A stretch of 26,358 nt of DNA from Bryobacterales bacterium (GCA_016789785.1 JAEUQE010000033.1:1-26358); one strand, 5' to 3'. Counted from the stretch's first letter, positions 15,927 to 24,693 are shown. The notes: generated from the letters alone by a model not told the origin. Translations and numbers: made by a program.

Positions 15927-16007
15927 AGCGGGCGCTAGTCCCGCTTGGGGGCTGACCGCTCAGCGCTGATCGCTGAGTGCAGCCAAAAATTCGGAGAATT
16001 TTTGGCT
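15927..16007. repeat. Cluster of three perfect inverted repeats
   Basis: Three hairpins lie back to back within 81 bases: AGCGGG-7-CCCGCT (15927-15945), CTCAGCG-CTGAT-CGCTGAG (15959-15977) and AGCCAAAAATTC-GGA-GAATTTTTGGCT (15981-16007). The last begins one base after the nitric oxide reductase stop and, with its internal A and T runs, may serve as that gene's terminator. Confidence 0.7.
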
Positions 16008-16008
16008 A

Positions 16009-18270
16009 CTAGTCGCCGGTGGCCGGAGCGTGCTGTCGGCCCACGGAGGGCTCAGGCCGGGGCGAGCCCGGTCCCGAGCGGTGCGTGAAGACGAATGCCG
16101 CAAGCAGTAGCGCACCGGCGGCGAACAAAGTGTCGCCGGGGGCGCGCATCCAGCGGAACGTCTGCATGAGTGGCGTACCCATGAATTCGGTGCTGCGCGC
16201 ATACCAGTAGCCGACTTCCACCGACGCCCATGTCTGCGCGAGCCCTTGGAGCAGCAAGCTGCCAACGCACATCGCCATCACGCCGGCGTTCAGACTCCAG
16301 AACGAGAAGCGAAGCCACTTTTCGTTCCATTCGACGCCGGGTGTCATCGCCCGCAGACAAACCAGCATCAGCCCGATCCCGAGCATGCCGTACACGCCGA
16401 ACAGAGCGGCGTGGCCATGCAACGGCGTGGTGTTCAGCCCCTGCATGTAGTAAAGCGCGATGGGCGGATTAATCATGAATCCGAATAGTCCCGCGCCCAC
16501 CATGTTCCAGAACGCCACGGCGACAAAGAAATACACAGGCCACTTATAGCGCGACGCCCAGTCCGTGAGTCGGCCTCGGCGTAAGTCGTCCATCGCCGAG
16601 TAACCCACCATGGTCAGTGGCACCACTTCGAGCGCGCTGAACACAGAGCCCCAGGCCAGGGCGACCATCGGAGTGCCCGAGAAATACAGGTGATGGCAGG
16701 TGCCGATGATGCCGCCAGCCAGGAAGATCGTCGCTGAGAGCAACGCGGCTTTCGCGGCGAGCAGAGGCCGGATGAGGCCGAGGCGCGTGAAGAAGAACGC
16801 GATCACCGTGGTGGCGAAGACTTCAAAGAAGCCTTCCACCCACAGGTGGACCACCCACCAGCGCCAGTACTCGACCATCGAGAGATGCGAGTGCTGTCCC
16901 CATTGCAGGCCGGCGCCGTAGAACAGTCCGATCGCGGCGGCCGACATCAGGAAAAGCCAGATCAATTGCTTGTGCTCGCCGCCATTCTTCAGCGCCGGAC
17001 GGATCGCGCGAACCACCAGGAAGAGCCAGATCAGCAGACCTACAAAGAGCAGGATCTGCCAGCCGCGTCCTAAGTCGACATACTCATATCCCTGGTGGCC
17101 CCAGTAAAACGAAGCGCCATCGGAGAGCTTATTCTGAATGCTCATCCATTCGCCGGCCAGGGAGCCCGCCACAATCACGAGTAACGCGCCGAACAGCACG
17201 TGAACGCCGAGTTTCTGGTAAGGCGGCTCATAGCCACTCACCAACGGTCCAATGAACAACCCCGCGGCCAGCCACGCCGTCGCAATCCAGAAGATACCGA
17301 CTTGCACATGCCACGTGCGCGCCACGCTGTAAGGCAGGATGTCGGCGATCTTGAGGCCATAGAAGCCGTCACCCTCTACGCCGTAGTGTGCCGTGACAAT
17401 GCCCATCAGGATCTGCACGGCAATTAGTGCGGAGACCACCCAGAAGTACTTCAATGTCGCCAGTTGCGAGGGGGTGGCGACCCAGCGTCCCAGCGGATCG
17501 TTGGCGGGAAGCTTGGCCGGAGTATCTTGCTCGGCTTTTTGCGCGGCGTACCACCAGACCATCGCCGAGATGCCGGCGAGTAACATGATGATACTTACGC
17601 CGGTCCACATGACGTTGTCGCCCGTAGGCCGGTTGCCCACGAGAGGTTCGTGCGGCCAGTTGTTGGTGTAAGAAATGGTTTGTCCCGGGCGGTTGGCCGA
17701 GGCCGACCACGCCGTCCAGAAGATGAAGCCTGCCAGCAGGCGCAGCCGCTCCGGATTGCTGATGGTGCCGGGATGGATCGCGTAGGCGACGTTGCCTTTC
17801 AGGAAGACGTCTGAATAATGCTTGACGTTTGCCTCGAAGGCCTGCGCCCGGACAGGATCGATGCGAAGTTCTTTGGTGGACGGATCGTAGGTGTTGGCGC
17901 GGAAGAGTTGTTCGAGACGCCCGCGGAGGCGCGCCTGGTCTTCGGGCGGAAGTTGATCGTAGGCGCGTCCGGACTCCGAAGCCCATGCGTTCAAAACATG
18001 CATCGCCTCGCGGTGAAGCCAATCGGCCGTCCAATCCGGAGCAACGTAGCTCCCGTGTCCCCAGATGGATCCGACTTGCATTCCGCCCATGGACTGCCAC
18101 ACGTTTTGACCGCGGCTGACATCGCCATCGGCGACGACTACCTTACCCCCAGTGGTGACGACCCGGGTGGGAATTGGCGGCATCTCCTGATAAATCCGGG
18201 TGCCGACCCATCCCAGGATCGCAAACGAGACGATCAGAACGATCGCGAAACTGATCCAGAGTTTCTTCAT
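16009..18270 (-). CDS. norB: Quinol-dependent nitric oxide reductase (qNor; norB/norZ type)
   Basis: The 753-residue integral membrane enzyme reduces two NO to N2O with electrons from quinol. The N-terminal helix (about 5-25) is followed by the fused, heme-free periplasmic cytochrome-c-like domain typical of qNor: R-G-Q-N-V-W-Q-S-M-G-G-M, I-W-G-H-G-S-Y-V-A-P-D-W. A heme-copper-oxidase-like core of many helices follows. Core motifs include H-L-W-V-E-G-F-F-E-V-F (metal-ligand His and the conserved NOR glutamates), G-T-C-H-H-L-Y-F with the paired FeB histidines, and P-L-H-G-H-A-A-L-F-G-V-Y near the hemes. The length matches the family. The start at ATG 18270 is supported by AGGAGAGGG just upstream. 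No norC, norQ/D or other denitrification gene is nearby, so it probably serves NO detoxification or a partial pathway. The divergent intergenic region carries a GTGA-N6-TCAC dyad that may be the site of a CRP/FNR-family regulator. Confidence 0.93.
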   Translation of the reverse strand: MKKLWISFAIVLIVSFAILGWVGTRIYQEMPPIPTRVVTTGGKVVVADGDVSRGQNVWQSMGGMQVGSIWGHGSYVAPDWTADWLHREAMHVLNAWASESGRAYDQLPPEDQARLRGRLEQLFRANTYDPSTKELRIDPVRAQAFEANVKHYSDVFLKGNVAYAIHPGTISNPERLRLLAGFIFWTAWSASANRPGQTISYTNNWPHEPLVGNRPTGDNVMWTGVSIIMLLAGISAMVWWYAAQKAEQDTPAKLPANDPLGRWVATPSQLATLKYFWVVSALIAVQILMGIVTAHYGVEGDGFYGLKIADILPYSVARTWHVQVGIFWIATAWLAAGLFIGPLVSGYEPPYQKLGVHVLFGALLVIVAGSLAGEWMSIQNKLSDGASFYWGHQGYEYVDLGRGWQILLFVGLLIWLFLVVRAIRPALKNGGEHKQLIWLFLMSAAAIGLFYGAGLQWGQHSHLSMVEYWRWWVVHLWVEGFFEVFATTVIAFFFTRLGLIRPLLAAKAALLSATIFLAGGIIGTCHHLYFSGTPMVALAWGSVFSALEVVPLTMVGYSAMDDLRRGRLTDWASRYKWPVYFFVAVAFWNMVGAGLFGFMINPPIALYYMQGLNTTPLHGHAALFGVYGMLGIGLMLVCLRAMTPGVEWNEKWLRFSFWSLNAGVMAMCVGSLLLQGLAQTWASVEVGYWYARSTEFMGTPLMQTFRWMRAPGDTLFAAGALLLAAFVFTHRSGPGSPRPEPSVGRQHAPATGD

Positions 18271-18675
18271 GCCCTCTCCTTGTTCGAGATTCTCAGCGGT
18301 GCTCGATCTTTGGAGCAGCCGCCGTTTCTGGAACAGCACCTGATGGCCGGGTCAGCCCGTAAGACCTCCGGAATCTGGTAGGGCCCTCGCGGCGAAGGAT
18401 TCGCGGCGAGCATCCTCGTTGTGCAAGAACGTGCAAGGAGGATATCGAAGTTTTGTTCCAAGGTCCAGGGTATGGATGGCTGGAGGAAGGAGCAGTGACC
18501 AAAGTCACGGGGAACGCGCCCGAACGACATGAAACGGAGGGCACACTTCTGCCGGCTTGCGATTGAGGATAGAATGATGCGATCCGCTTCGTTTTGGATG
18601 CGTGTGCCGTTGGGCGATATTCAACCATTCGTCATCGGCGTTTCACCGTTCCTTGTTTGAATCAGGGGAGCACAC
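18271..18675. other. Divergent intergenic region between norB and the TonB-dependent receptor
   Basis: This 405-base region must hold both promoters. A TAGAAT hexamer at 18570-18575 is a possible -10 box for the plus-strand receptor. A GTGCAAG direct repeat lies at 18421-18437 (unit positions 18420-18426 and 18430-18436, approximate). A minus-strand frame ending at 18267 overlaps the norB start as ATGA, but no convincing start precedes it. Confidence 0.45.
18495..18508. promoter_or_regulatory. GTGA-N6-TCAC dyad, candidate CRP/FNR-family operator
   Basis: GTGACCAAAGTCAC is a perfect five-base dyad around a four-base centre. Read as GTGA-CCAAAG-TCAC it matches the core of CRP-type sites. It lies about 225 bases before norB. 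A weak -10-like CATACC about 30 bases further downstream on the minus strand would fit a class II activator position. The regulator is not in this window. Confidence 0.45.
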
Positions 18676-21600
18676 ATGACAAAGTCTCGCGTTTTGATTT
18701 CCAGCCTGTCCGTGATGATGAGTTGCGCGGCGCTGATTGCGCAGTCCACGACAGGAACGATTCTCGGCACCGTCAAAGACGCTTCCAGCGCGGTGGTTGC
18801 CGGGGCAAAGGTGGTGGTGACCAACACCGGAACGAATCTGCGGTTTGAAACGCAGACCAACACCGAAGGCGCCTACATCGCACCACTGCTGCCGATCGGC
18901 GCTTACATGGTGGAAGTGTCGGCGCAGGGGTTTCGCACCTACCGTCAGGACGGCATCCGGCTACAGGTGAACCAGCAGGCGCGAGTGGATGTGCAACTCG
19001 CCCTGGGCCAACTGACGGAGACCGTGGAGGTGCGCGGCGATGCGGCTGTTGTGGAAACGACAACGTCGTCCGTCGGCAAGGTGGTGGACAACAAGCGCAT
19101 TCGCGAACTGCCGCTGAACACGCGCAACGTCTACGGGCTCATCTATCTGACGCCGGGCGTTTCCGGCGGTATCGGCAACTCGCACAATCAGGTCGGCTAC
19201 TCGGTGAACGGCGTGCGCGGCGGATTGATGGATACGCTGGTGGACGGTGCGTCGGCGGCATTCCCAACAGTGAACGGGTTCCACGGCATTTCGGTGTTTC
19301 CGAGTGTGGATGCGGTGGAAGAGTTCAAAGTGCAGGCGCAAAATTATAGCGCGGAATTCGGCCGTTCGCTCGGGTCCGTGCTGAATCTGGTGTACAAGAG
19401 CGGGACCAACGAGTTTCACGCATCGGCATACAACTTCCTGCGCAACTCCAAGCTGGATGCCAACAACTTCTTCAACAACGGCCGCGGCATTCCCCTCGGC
19501 AGCTTCAAGCGCAATCAGTTCGGCGGCATGTTCAGCGGTCCCATCAAGCGGGACAAGACGTTCTTCATGACGTCGTTTGAAGCGCTGCGCCAGCGCAGTT
19601 TTTCCGAGACGCTGACCACGGTGCCAACCGCTTTGGAGCGTCGCGGTGACTTCACACGGACGGCGGCTGGTGTGGATCGCCCGATCATCATCTACGATCC
19701 GCTGACGACGCGCGCGAATCCGGCTGGAGGCAACATCCGCTCTGCATTTCCAGGCAACGTGATCCCCGCGGACCGCTTCGATTCTGTGGCACGGAACATC
19801 CTGCGCTTCTGGCCGGAATCGAATCAGGCAGGAATCCCGGGTACGAATCAAAACAACTTCTACAACTCCGGATCAGCCAAAGTCGACACGGACAACTTCG
19901 ATGTACGCATTGATCACAACCTGACGGCGAAGCAGCGCATCTTCGGGCGGTTCAGCCATCGCCGGTCGTTTGACGGTCCGCCGCAGTTGTTCCCTGGCGA
20001 GTTGGGCATTGCCGAAGGGCGGATCAACCTCAATGATTGGGGTAAGAACGCGGTGATCGACTATGCGAACACGTTGTCGAGCAGCACCATCTGGACAACA
20101 CGCGTTGGCTTCGCGCGCAACAAGTTCCTGTTTGAGAATAATGGTCTCGGGTTCCTGCCGTCGTCGTTGGGACTGCCGCGAGATATCGACACCACCGCGG
20201 ATCGCGCGATGTTTCCGAGCATCGGTGTTGGCGGACAGCGCGGACTGGGAGGCGGCGACCATCGCCAATCCGGCTTCAATTCCTGGAGCCTGCTTTCCAA
20301 CATCGCCCGTGTGCGCGGCAAGCACTCCATCAAGTTCGGCTACGAAGGCCGGTTGCTGTTGATCAACGTTTGGGAGGCACGGAATGCCGGGGCGTTCAGC
20401 TTCAATGCCGGTTTCACGCAGGGTCCGAATCCTAACGCCGCATCGGCGACAGCGGGCTATGGGTTCGCGAGTTTCCTGCTCGGCACGGGATCGAGCGGCA
20501 ATCTGCTGCAGGGCTGGAAGAACGTCGCATCGGCCAGCACCTATCACGCTTTCTACATTCAAGACGATTGGCGGATCACGAACAAGCTGACGTTGAACCT
20601 CGGCTTGCGCTACGACTTCGATGTGCCGCGCACCGAGCGCTATAACCGCATGAACTGGTTTGATCCGTCGATCGCGTCGCCGTTGAACAACACGCCGGGC
20701 TATTCGAATTTGACCGGCGGTGTGCTGTTCGTTGGCGTGAACGGCAATCCGCGGTCGCAATTCGAGGGCGACTACAACAACCTCGCGCCGCGCGTGGGGC
20801 TCGCCTATCAGTGGGACAGCAAGACGGTGATTCGCGCCGGCTTCGGGCAGTTGTTTGGGCCTTCGACGATGGCTGCGCAGGGCACTGTAGGGCCGTATGG
20901 TTTCCGCAATGACTATCCGTGGGTGACGAGTCTGGACAACGGGCTCACGCCACAGAACTACTTGCGCAACCCGTTCCCCAATGGCTTCCGTCCGCTGCCT
21001 GGCGCGTCGGATGGATTGCTCACCGCGGTGGGCGGAACCTTGGAAGCGCCGCTGCGGAATCAGGTGGTGCCGTACACGCTGCAATGGAATCTGACAATTC
21101 AGCGCGAACTGCCGGGGCAGGTGTTGTTTGAGGTTGGATACGTGGGCAACGGAGGCAGACAGCAGTCGCGAGGTGGCGAAGGCGGCTTCACGTTGAATCA
21201 GATTCACCCGCAATTTCTCGCGCTGGGAAGCCAGTTGAATCAGCAGGTGGAGAATCCGTTCTTCGGGCGCGGACTGGGTGGCGGCCTGGCGAATCGCACG
21301 GTGGCGCGCAGCCAGTTGCTGCGGCCGTTTCCGCAGTTTGGCGAATTGCATCCGTTGTTCTCGAATGGCGGCAACACGAGCTATCACGGTCTGCAGATGA
21401 CGTTCTCCAAGCGCTACGCGCAGGGCATCACGTTTGAAGGCAACTACACGTGGTCGAAGACGATCGCGCATGAAGAGAGCCACATGGACAGCTACAACAT
21501 TGCGCTGTCGAAGAGTGTGACGTCGAACCACATTCCGCATCGCATGGTGTTTAGCGGTGTGTACGAACTGCCGTTCGGCAAGGGGCGGCGTTTCGGCGGA

Positions 21601-22083
21601 GGGATGTCGCGAGTGGCGGATACGCTGGTCGGTGGTTGGCAGGTGAACGGGATCATGACGCTTCAATCGGGGTCGCCGCTGCAGATCGGCGCGACGAACA
21701 CGATCGGCCTGTTCACGAAGGCCGCGCGTGCCAACAACAACGGGCGCAGCGGTGCGAAGAGCGGCGACGTTCGGGATCGCATGAATGCGTTCTTTGACCC
21801 GTCGGTGTTCAGCCAGCCTCTGCCGTTTACGTTCGGCAATCTGGGAACGCGCGTGCCGGACATCCTTGGGCACTATACAAATAACCTGGACTTCTCGCTG
21901 TTCAAGCAGTTCTCGATGACGGAGAAAACGCGTTTGCAGTTCCGCGCGGAGGCGTTCAATGCGTTCAACCGCGTGCAGTTTGGCGGCATCAACACGACGG
22001 TGACGTCGGGCTCGTTCGGCTTCGTCACCAGCCAGGCGAATTCGCCGCGGCAGATGCAGTTCGGGCTAAAGTTCCTGTTCTGA
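18676..22083 (+). CDS. TonB-dependent receptor, Oar-like, with carboxypeptidase-regulatory-like domain
   Basis: The 1135-residue outer-membrane protein has a signal peptide (about 1-23, ending L-I-A-Q). An N-terminal carboxypeptidase-regulatory-like beta sandwich follows (about 24-110: T-I-L-G-T-V-K-D, A-G-A-K-V-V-V-T-N, G-A-Y-I-A-P-L-L-P-I-G). Next come a plug domain (P-L-N-T-R-N-V-Y-G-L, S-V-N-G-V-R-G, V-E-E-F-K-V-Q, E-F-G-R-S-L-G) and a long barrel ending in phenylalanine (K-F-L-F), as outer-membrane assembly requires. Barrel text such as N-Y-T-W-S-K-T and F-R-A-E-A-F-N-A-F-N-R is characteristic of the large acidobacterial Oar-like family, thought to import or bind oligosaccharides or other large ligands. 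No SusD partner is adjacent. ATG 18676 follows GGGGAG. The 666-residue antisense frame inside it is a shadow. Confidence 0.92.
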   Translation: MTKSRVLISSLSVMMSCAALIAQSTTGTILGTVKDASSAVVAGAKVVVTNTGTNLRFETQTNTEGAYIAPLLPIGAYMVEVSAQGFRTYRQDGIRLQVNQQARVDVQLALGQLTETVEVRGDAAVVETTTSSVGKVVDNKRIRELPLNTRNVYGLIYLTPGVSGGIGNSHNQVGYSVNGVRGGLMDTLVDGASAAFPTVNGFHGISVFPSVDAVEEFKVQAQNYSAEFGRSLGSVLNLVYKSGTNEFHASAYNFLRNSKLDANNFFNNGRGIPLGSFKRNQFGGMFSGPIKRDKTFFMTSFEALRQRSFSETLTTVPTALERRGDFTRTAAGVDRPIIIYDPLTTRANPAGGNIRSAFPGNVIPADRFDSVARNILRFWPESNQAGIPGTNQNNFYNSGSAKVDTDNFDVRIDHNLTAKQRIFGRFSHRRSFDGPPQLFPGELGIAEGRINLNDWGKNAVIDYANTLSSSTIWTTRVGFARNKFLFENNGLGFLPSSLGLPRDIDTTADRAMFPSIGVGGQRGLGGGDHRQSGFNSWSLLSNIARVRGKHSIKFGYEGRLLLINVWEARNAGAFSFNAGFTQGPNPNAASATAGYGFASFLLGTGSSGNLLQGWKNVASASTYHAFYIQDDWRITNKLTLNLGLRYDFDVPRTERYNRMNWFDPSIASPLNNTPGYSNLTGGVLFVGVNGNPRSQFEGDYNNLAPRVGLAYQWDSKTVIRAGFGQLFGPSTMAAQGTVGPYGFRNDYPWVTSLDNGLTPQNYLRNPFPNGFRPLPGASDGLLTAVGGTLEAPLRNQVVPYTLQWNLTIQRELPGQVLFEVGYVGNGGRQQSRGGEGGFTLNQIHPQFLALGSQLNQQVENPFFGRGLGGGLANRTVARSQLLRPFPQFGELHPLFSNGGNTSYHGLQMTFSKRYAQGITFEGNYTWSKTIAHEESHMDSYNIALSKSVTSNHIPHRMVFSGVYELPFGKGRRFGGGMSRVADTLVGGWQVNGIMTLQSGSPLQIGATNTIGLFTKAARANNNGRSGAKSGDVRDRMNAFFDPSVFSQPLPFTFGNLGTRVPDILGHYTNNLDFSLFKQFSMTEKTRLQFRAEAFNAFNRVQFGGINTTVTSGSFGFVTSQANSPRQMQFGLKFLF

Positions 22084-22519
22084 GGCGCTGACCGCGCGGC
22101 ATGCGCCTGCGGCCGACGAGGCGGGTTCGGGCACTCGTCTTATCTCTTGCCAAGATCGCCAAGGCAATCCTCTCGGAATTCCGCGTCGCACAGGTGGCAC
22201 GAATCGGCTTCAAACCTTGGGACATTCGTCCCCAAAGGCAGCGGTTGCCCGCGGCAGTTCGTTGATGCGATTCCGCCGGATCAAGACCTCGGCGGCCAGT
22301 GTGCGGCGCTGACGCATCACGGGTTCCTCTTGGAGCGTGCGGCCGTGCATGCCTCTCCGCAACGAAGACCGCGTCATCACCGGCTGGCCGCCCGGCTACG
22401 TGACAGCCGACGGGCGGGCGGCTCGAAACAATTGTGGGTTCCTCTGTTTCGATCCGTCGCCGAAACATTCGTCCGCGCTTTTGTTGTGGGCGTGGCGAGT
22501 GTGGGATGCTCAAGGGGAA
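22084..22519. other. Intergenic stretch without a supported gene
   Basis: These 436 bases precede rsmE. Frames on both strands are open but Arg/Pro/Ser-rich. A start-less minus-strand frame near 22156-22300 contains a C-x-x-C-x9-C arrangement, which may be a remnant of a small zinc-binding protein. No repeat or terminator with a T-run is visible. Confidence 0.45.
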
Positions 22520-23236
22520 ATGGGCCAGCGGCTGTTCTTTGTCAGTGAAATTCGCGGCGGCCAGGCCGAACTGCACGGCGAGGAAGCGCATCATCTCACG
22601 CGCGTGCTCCGGGTGCAGACGGGCGGGCAGATGGAACTATCGGACTCGCGGCAGCTTGTGCTCGCCGAAGTGGCGGAGATCTCGAAAAATCACGTGCGTT
22701 TTCGCGTCATTGAGGAGCGCGCGGCTTCGCCGCCGGTTGCGCGCGTGGACCTGGTGGCCGCCATCTTCAAGTTCGACCATTTTGAGTGGATGTTGGAGAA
22801 GGCCGTGGAACTCGGTGTGTCGCATGTGTGTCCAGTGTTTGCGGAGTTCACGGACCGCGGACTGCTGGCGGCAGCGGCGAAACGGCGCGACCGGTGGACG
22901 CGCATCCTGAAAGAGTCGAGCCAGCAGTGCCGCCGCTGGCAGCTTCCGGCGCTCGAAGAGGCGCACCCTTTGTCGCGGCAACTCGGCCGCGAGGGCCGGC
23001 GGCTCATGCTGGATGAGTCGGGCGGCACGCCGTTGCTTGCGGCGCTGCGCGATTGGGCACCGGGGGAGACGGTGTCTCTGCTGACCGGACCGGAAGGCGG
23101 ATGGTCGCCAGCCGAGCGGGATGCGGCAGTTCAGGCCGGGTGGACGCGAGTATCGCTTGGCCCAACGATCCTCCGGGCGGAAACGGCGGCGATCGCCGGC
23201 TTGGCGACGGTGTTTCAGGCCGCACTCGCACGGTGA
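22520..23236 (+). CDS. rsmE: 16S rRNA (uracil-1498-N3)-methyltransferase RsmE
   Basis: The 238-residue protein methylates N3 of U1498 in helix 44 of 16S rRNA using S-adenosylmethionine. The N-terminal PUA-like domain (about 1-70) includes H-L-T-R-V-L-R-V, the classic RsmE start. The SPOUT domain contains K-F-D-H-F-E-W-M-L-E-K-A-V-E-L-G-V and K-E-S-S-Q-Q-C-R-R. The trefoil-knot cofactor motifs are L-L-T-G-P-E-G-G-W-S-P-A-E and L-G-P-T-I-L-R-A-E-T-A. Length is normal. ATG 22520 follows AAGGGG closely and gives the standard N-terminus M-G-Q-R-L-F-F; the long upstream extension has no similarity to the family. The gene appears single and constitutive. Confidence 0.95.
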   Translation: MGQRLFFVSEIRGGQAELHGEEAHHLTRVLRVQTGGQMELSDSRQLVLAEVAEISKNHVRFRVIEERAASPPVARVDLVAAIFKFDHFEWMLEKAVELGVSHVCPVFAEFTDRGLLAAAAKRRDRWTRILKESSQQCRRWQLPALEEAHPLSRQLGREGRRLMLDESGGTPLLAALRDWAPGETVSLLTGPEGGWSPAERDAAVQAGWTRVSLGPTILRAETAAIAGLATVFQAALAR

Positions 23237-23298
23237 GTATTCAGTGCAGGCTCACTCGAAGATTGAAGACTCTTTCTCTTTCGGCCAGGCGCCGGTAG

Positions 23299-24039
23299 TC
23301 ATGGCGAGGCGCAGGAACACGATGCTCGACAGGTTGGTGCCTTGAGCGTTCGGACATCGGCAGCCGAAGCCTGTGATTTGTGGCATTCGAGCGCCGCGTC
23401 CATGGCGCCGTTTCCCGCCGAACTCTCCACTTCGGTGGTGATGAAAGGCTCCCCGACCGTGCGGTAGACACGGCGTCCATCGGTTGCCCCCGCGGCCAGC
23501 GGAATTCTCCCTGTCGGATAGGCGATGTAGTACAGCTTCGACGGCCCGTGGGCGAGCCGCGCCTGTTCCTGAAACACCTCCGTCGTCACTGCGCTCGTGA
23601 CGCGATGATCGATGTGGCCGCTCACACCTTCCGGCCCGTGAGTGATCACTACCTCTGGGCGAATGTCGTTGATGATCTTCCGGAGTATCTTGGCGGTCCC
23701 ATCCATGACGACGTTGGCTGTCAGGCCCTGATCGAAGAAGCCGAGCACAATGGGAGGCTCGATGCCCAATGCTGCTGCCGAGCATTTCAACTCTTCTTCG
23801 CGTGCCGCGCCGAGTTCGGGTCCGGCCGGGATGTTCGCCCACGACGTCACGCCGATTTGTCCCAGTGTCACTGTCGCGAGGTAGACTTTGTGCCCTTCCT
23901 TGGCGTAGCGTGCCATCATCGCGCTGGCGCCCCACCACACTTCATCATCCGGGTGCGCCAGCACGGCGAGGACGGTGCGCGGTTGGGCCCAAGCGGCGCA
24001 GTTCGCAAACAGGGCAAGAGTCACGACGAGTTGCTTCAT
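23299..24039 (-). CDS. Exported PIG-L family deacetylase, frameshifted near the C-terminus
   Basis: The protein has a signal peptide (M-K-Q-L-V-V-T-L-A-L, ending A-W-A-Q) followed by the PIG-L/LmbE fold. The metal motif A-H-P-D-D-E is at 28-33 and the second metal motif is H-I-D-H-R. Relatives are zinc-dependent N-acetylglucosaminyl or N-acetylcysteinyl-glucosaminyl deacetylases. The start is fixed by GGGAGGGG about eight bases before ATG 24039. As read, the frame ends at 23299 with an odd Cys/Ser/Pro tail. The neighbouring frame carries the expected continuation (T-N-L-S-S-I-V-F-L-R-L-A, then W-P-K-E-K-E-S-S-I-F-E) to the TGA at 23252. One missing G near 23340 (AAGGC for AAGGGC) would join them. 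The catalytic motifs are intact, so the truncated product might still fold, or this may be a sequencing error. Confidence 0.85.
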   Translation of the reverse strand: MKQLVVTLALFANCAAWAQPRTVLAVLAHPDDEVWWGASAMMARYAKEGHKVYLATVTLGQIGVTSWANIPAGPELGAAREEELKCSAAALGIEPPIVLGFFDQGLTANVVMDGTAKILRKIINDIRPEVVITHGPEGVSGHIDHRVTSAVTTEVFQEQARLAHGPSKLYYIAYPTGRIPLAAGATDGRRVYRTVGEPFITTEVESSAGNGAMDAALECHKSQASAADVRTLKAPTCRASCSCASP

Positions 24040-24183
24040 TCTGATCACCCCTCCCAAAGTGTATCGCGGGGAGAACGGCTGGCCCTCCGGCGGCACCGCC
24101 CGCGCGAGAGTTCCACCTGTTTGCTGATGCCCGGGCGGGTGGGGCCGGACGTGTCGCCCTGCCAGCGGAATGCCGAACGAGAG

Positions 24184-24214
24184 TTGCCCAACTACGATAC
24201 CGATCTGTTATACT
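24184..24214 (+). promoter_or_regulatory. Promoter of rpmB-rpmG
   Basis: TTGCCC (24184-24189) and the extended -10 TGT-TATACT (24206-24214) are separated by 19 bases. The leader of about 27 bases then contains the ribosome site GGGAGG (24233-24238), nine bases before ATG 24248. Confidence 0.6.
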
Positions 24215-24247
24215 GAGTTGGTAATCATTCCTGGGAGGAATCCTGTA

Positions 24248-24484
24248 ATGCCAAAGGTATGCGCAGTCACGGGGAAGAAGCCGCAGTACGGCAACCGCGT
24301 GTCCCATGCGAACAACCGCGCCAACCGCCGTTTCGAGCCAAATCTCCAGGAGAAGCGTTTCTGGGTCCCCAGCGAAAAGCGTTTCGTGAAGCTCAAGCTC
24401 TCCGCTCGTGCGATGAGGACGATTGACAAACTCGGCATTGATGCCGTCATCTCCGATCTGAAGAAGAAAGGAGTGAAGCTCTAA
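24248..24484 (+). CDS. rpmB: 50S ribosomal protein L28
   Basis: The 78-residue protein is a full-length bacterial L28 with the N-terminal [13 protein letters not shown], then [16 protein letters not shown] and the basic C-terminal helix L-K-K-K-G-V-K-L. Only one cysteine is present, so this is the zinc-independent form. It binds 23S rRNA near the L1 region of the large subunit. The start has a strong GGGAGG, and the stop TAA overlaps the next start (TAATG), coupling it to rpmG. Confidence 0.97.
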   Translation: MPKVCAVTGKKPQYGNRVSHANNRANRRFEPNLQEKRFWVPSEKRFVKLKLSARAMRTIDKLGIDAVISDLKKKGVKL

Positions 24485-24639
24485 TGGCTCGCGTCCTGAT
24501 CAAGCTCGTTTCCACCGCCGGTACCGGCCATTTCTACACTTCGTCGAAGAATCCGAAGAAGTCCACCGAGAAGCTCAATTTGGTGAAGTACGATCCGGTG
24601 GCCCGCAAGCGCGTTCCCTATAAAGAAGCGAAGATCTGA
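24484..24639 (+). CDS. rpmG: 50S ribosomal protein L33
   Basis: This 51-residue gene was found by reading on from the rpmB stop. The product starts [15 protein letters not shown], continues F-Y-T-S-S-K-N-P and [15 protein letters not shown], and ends Y-K-E-A-K-I. This is a complete L33 of the cysteine-free type, which does not bind zinc. L33 sits near the ribosomal E site. It overlaps rpmB by one base and is followed by a strong terminator, so the two form a closed operon. Confidence 0.96.
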   Translation: MARVLIKLVSTAGTGHFYTSSKNPKKSTEKLNLVKYDPVARKRVPYKEAKI

Positions 24640-24693
24640 ACGCGCGCGTTCTTCGCCCCGAGAAGTTCAAAGTTTGATCGCTCCTTTCAATCA

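Noticed and set aside
19873..21873. 666-codon minus-strand frame inside the TonB-dependent receptor gene.
   Set aside because: Codon-bias shadow; Arg/Gln/His-rich text without domain features.
22147..22594. Open frames on both strands before rsmE, including a C-x-x-C minus-strand stretch.
   Set aside because: No start codon with a ribosome site for the cysteine-containing frame; composition is otherwise shadow-like.
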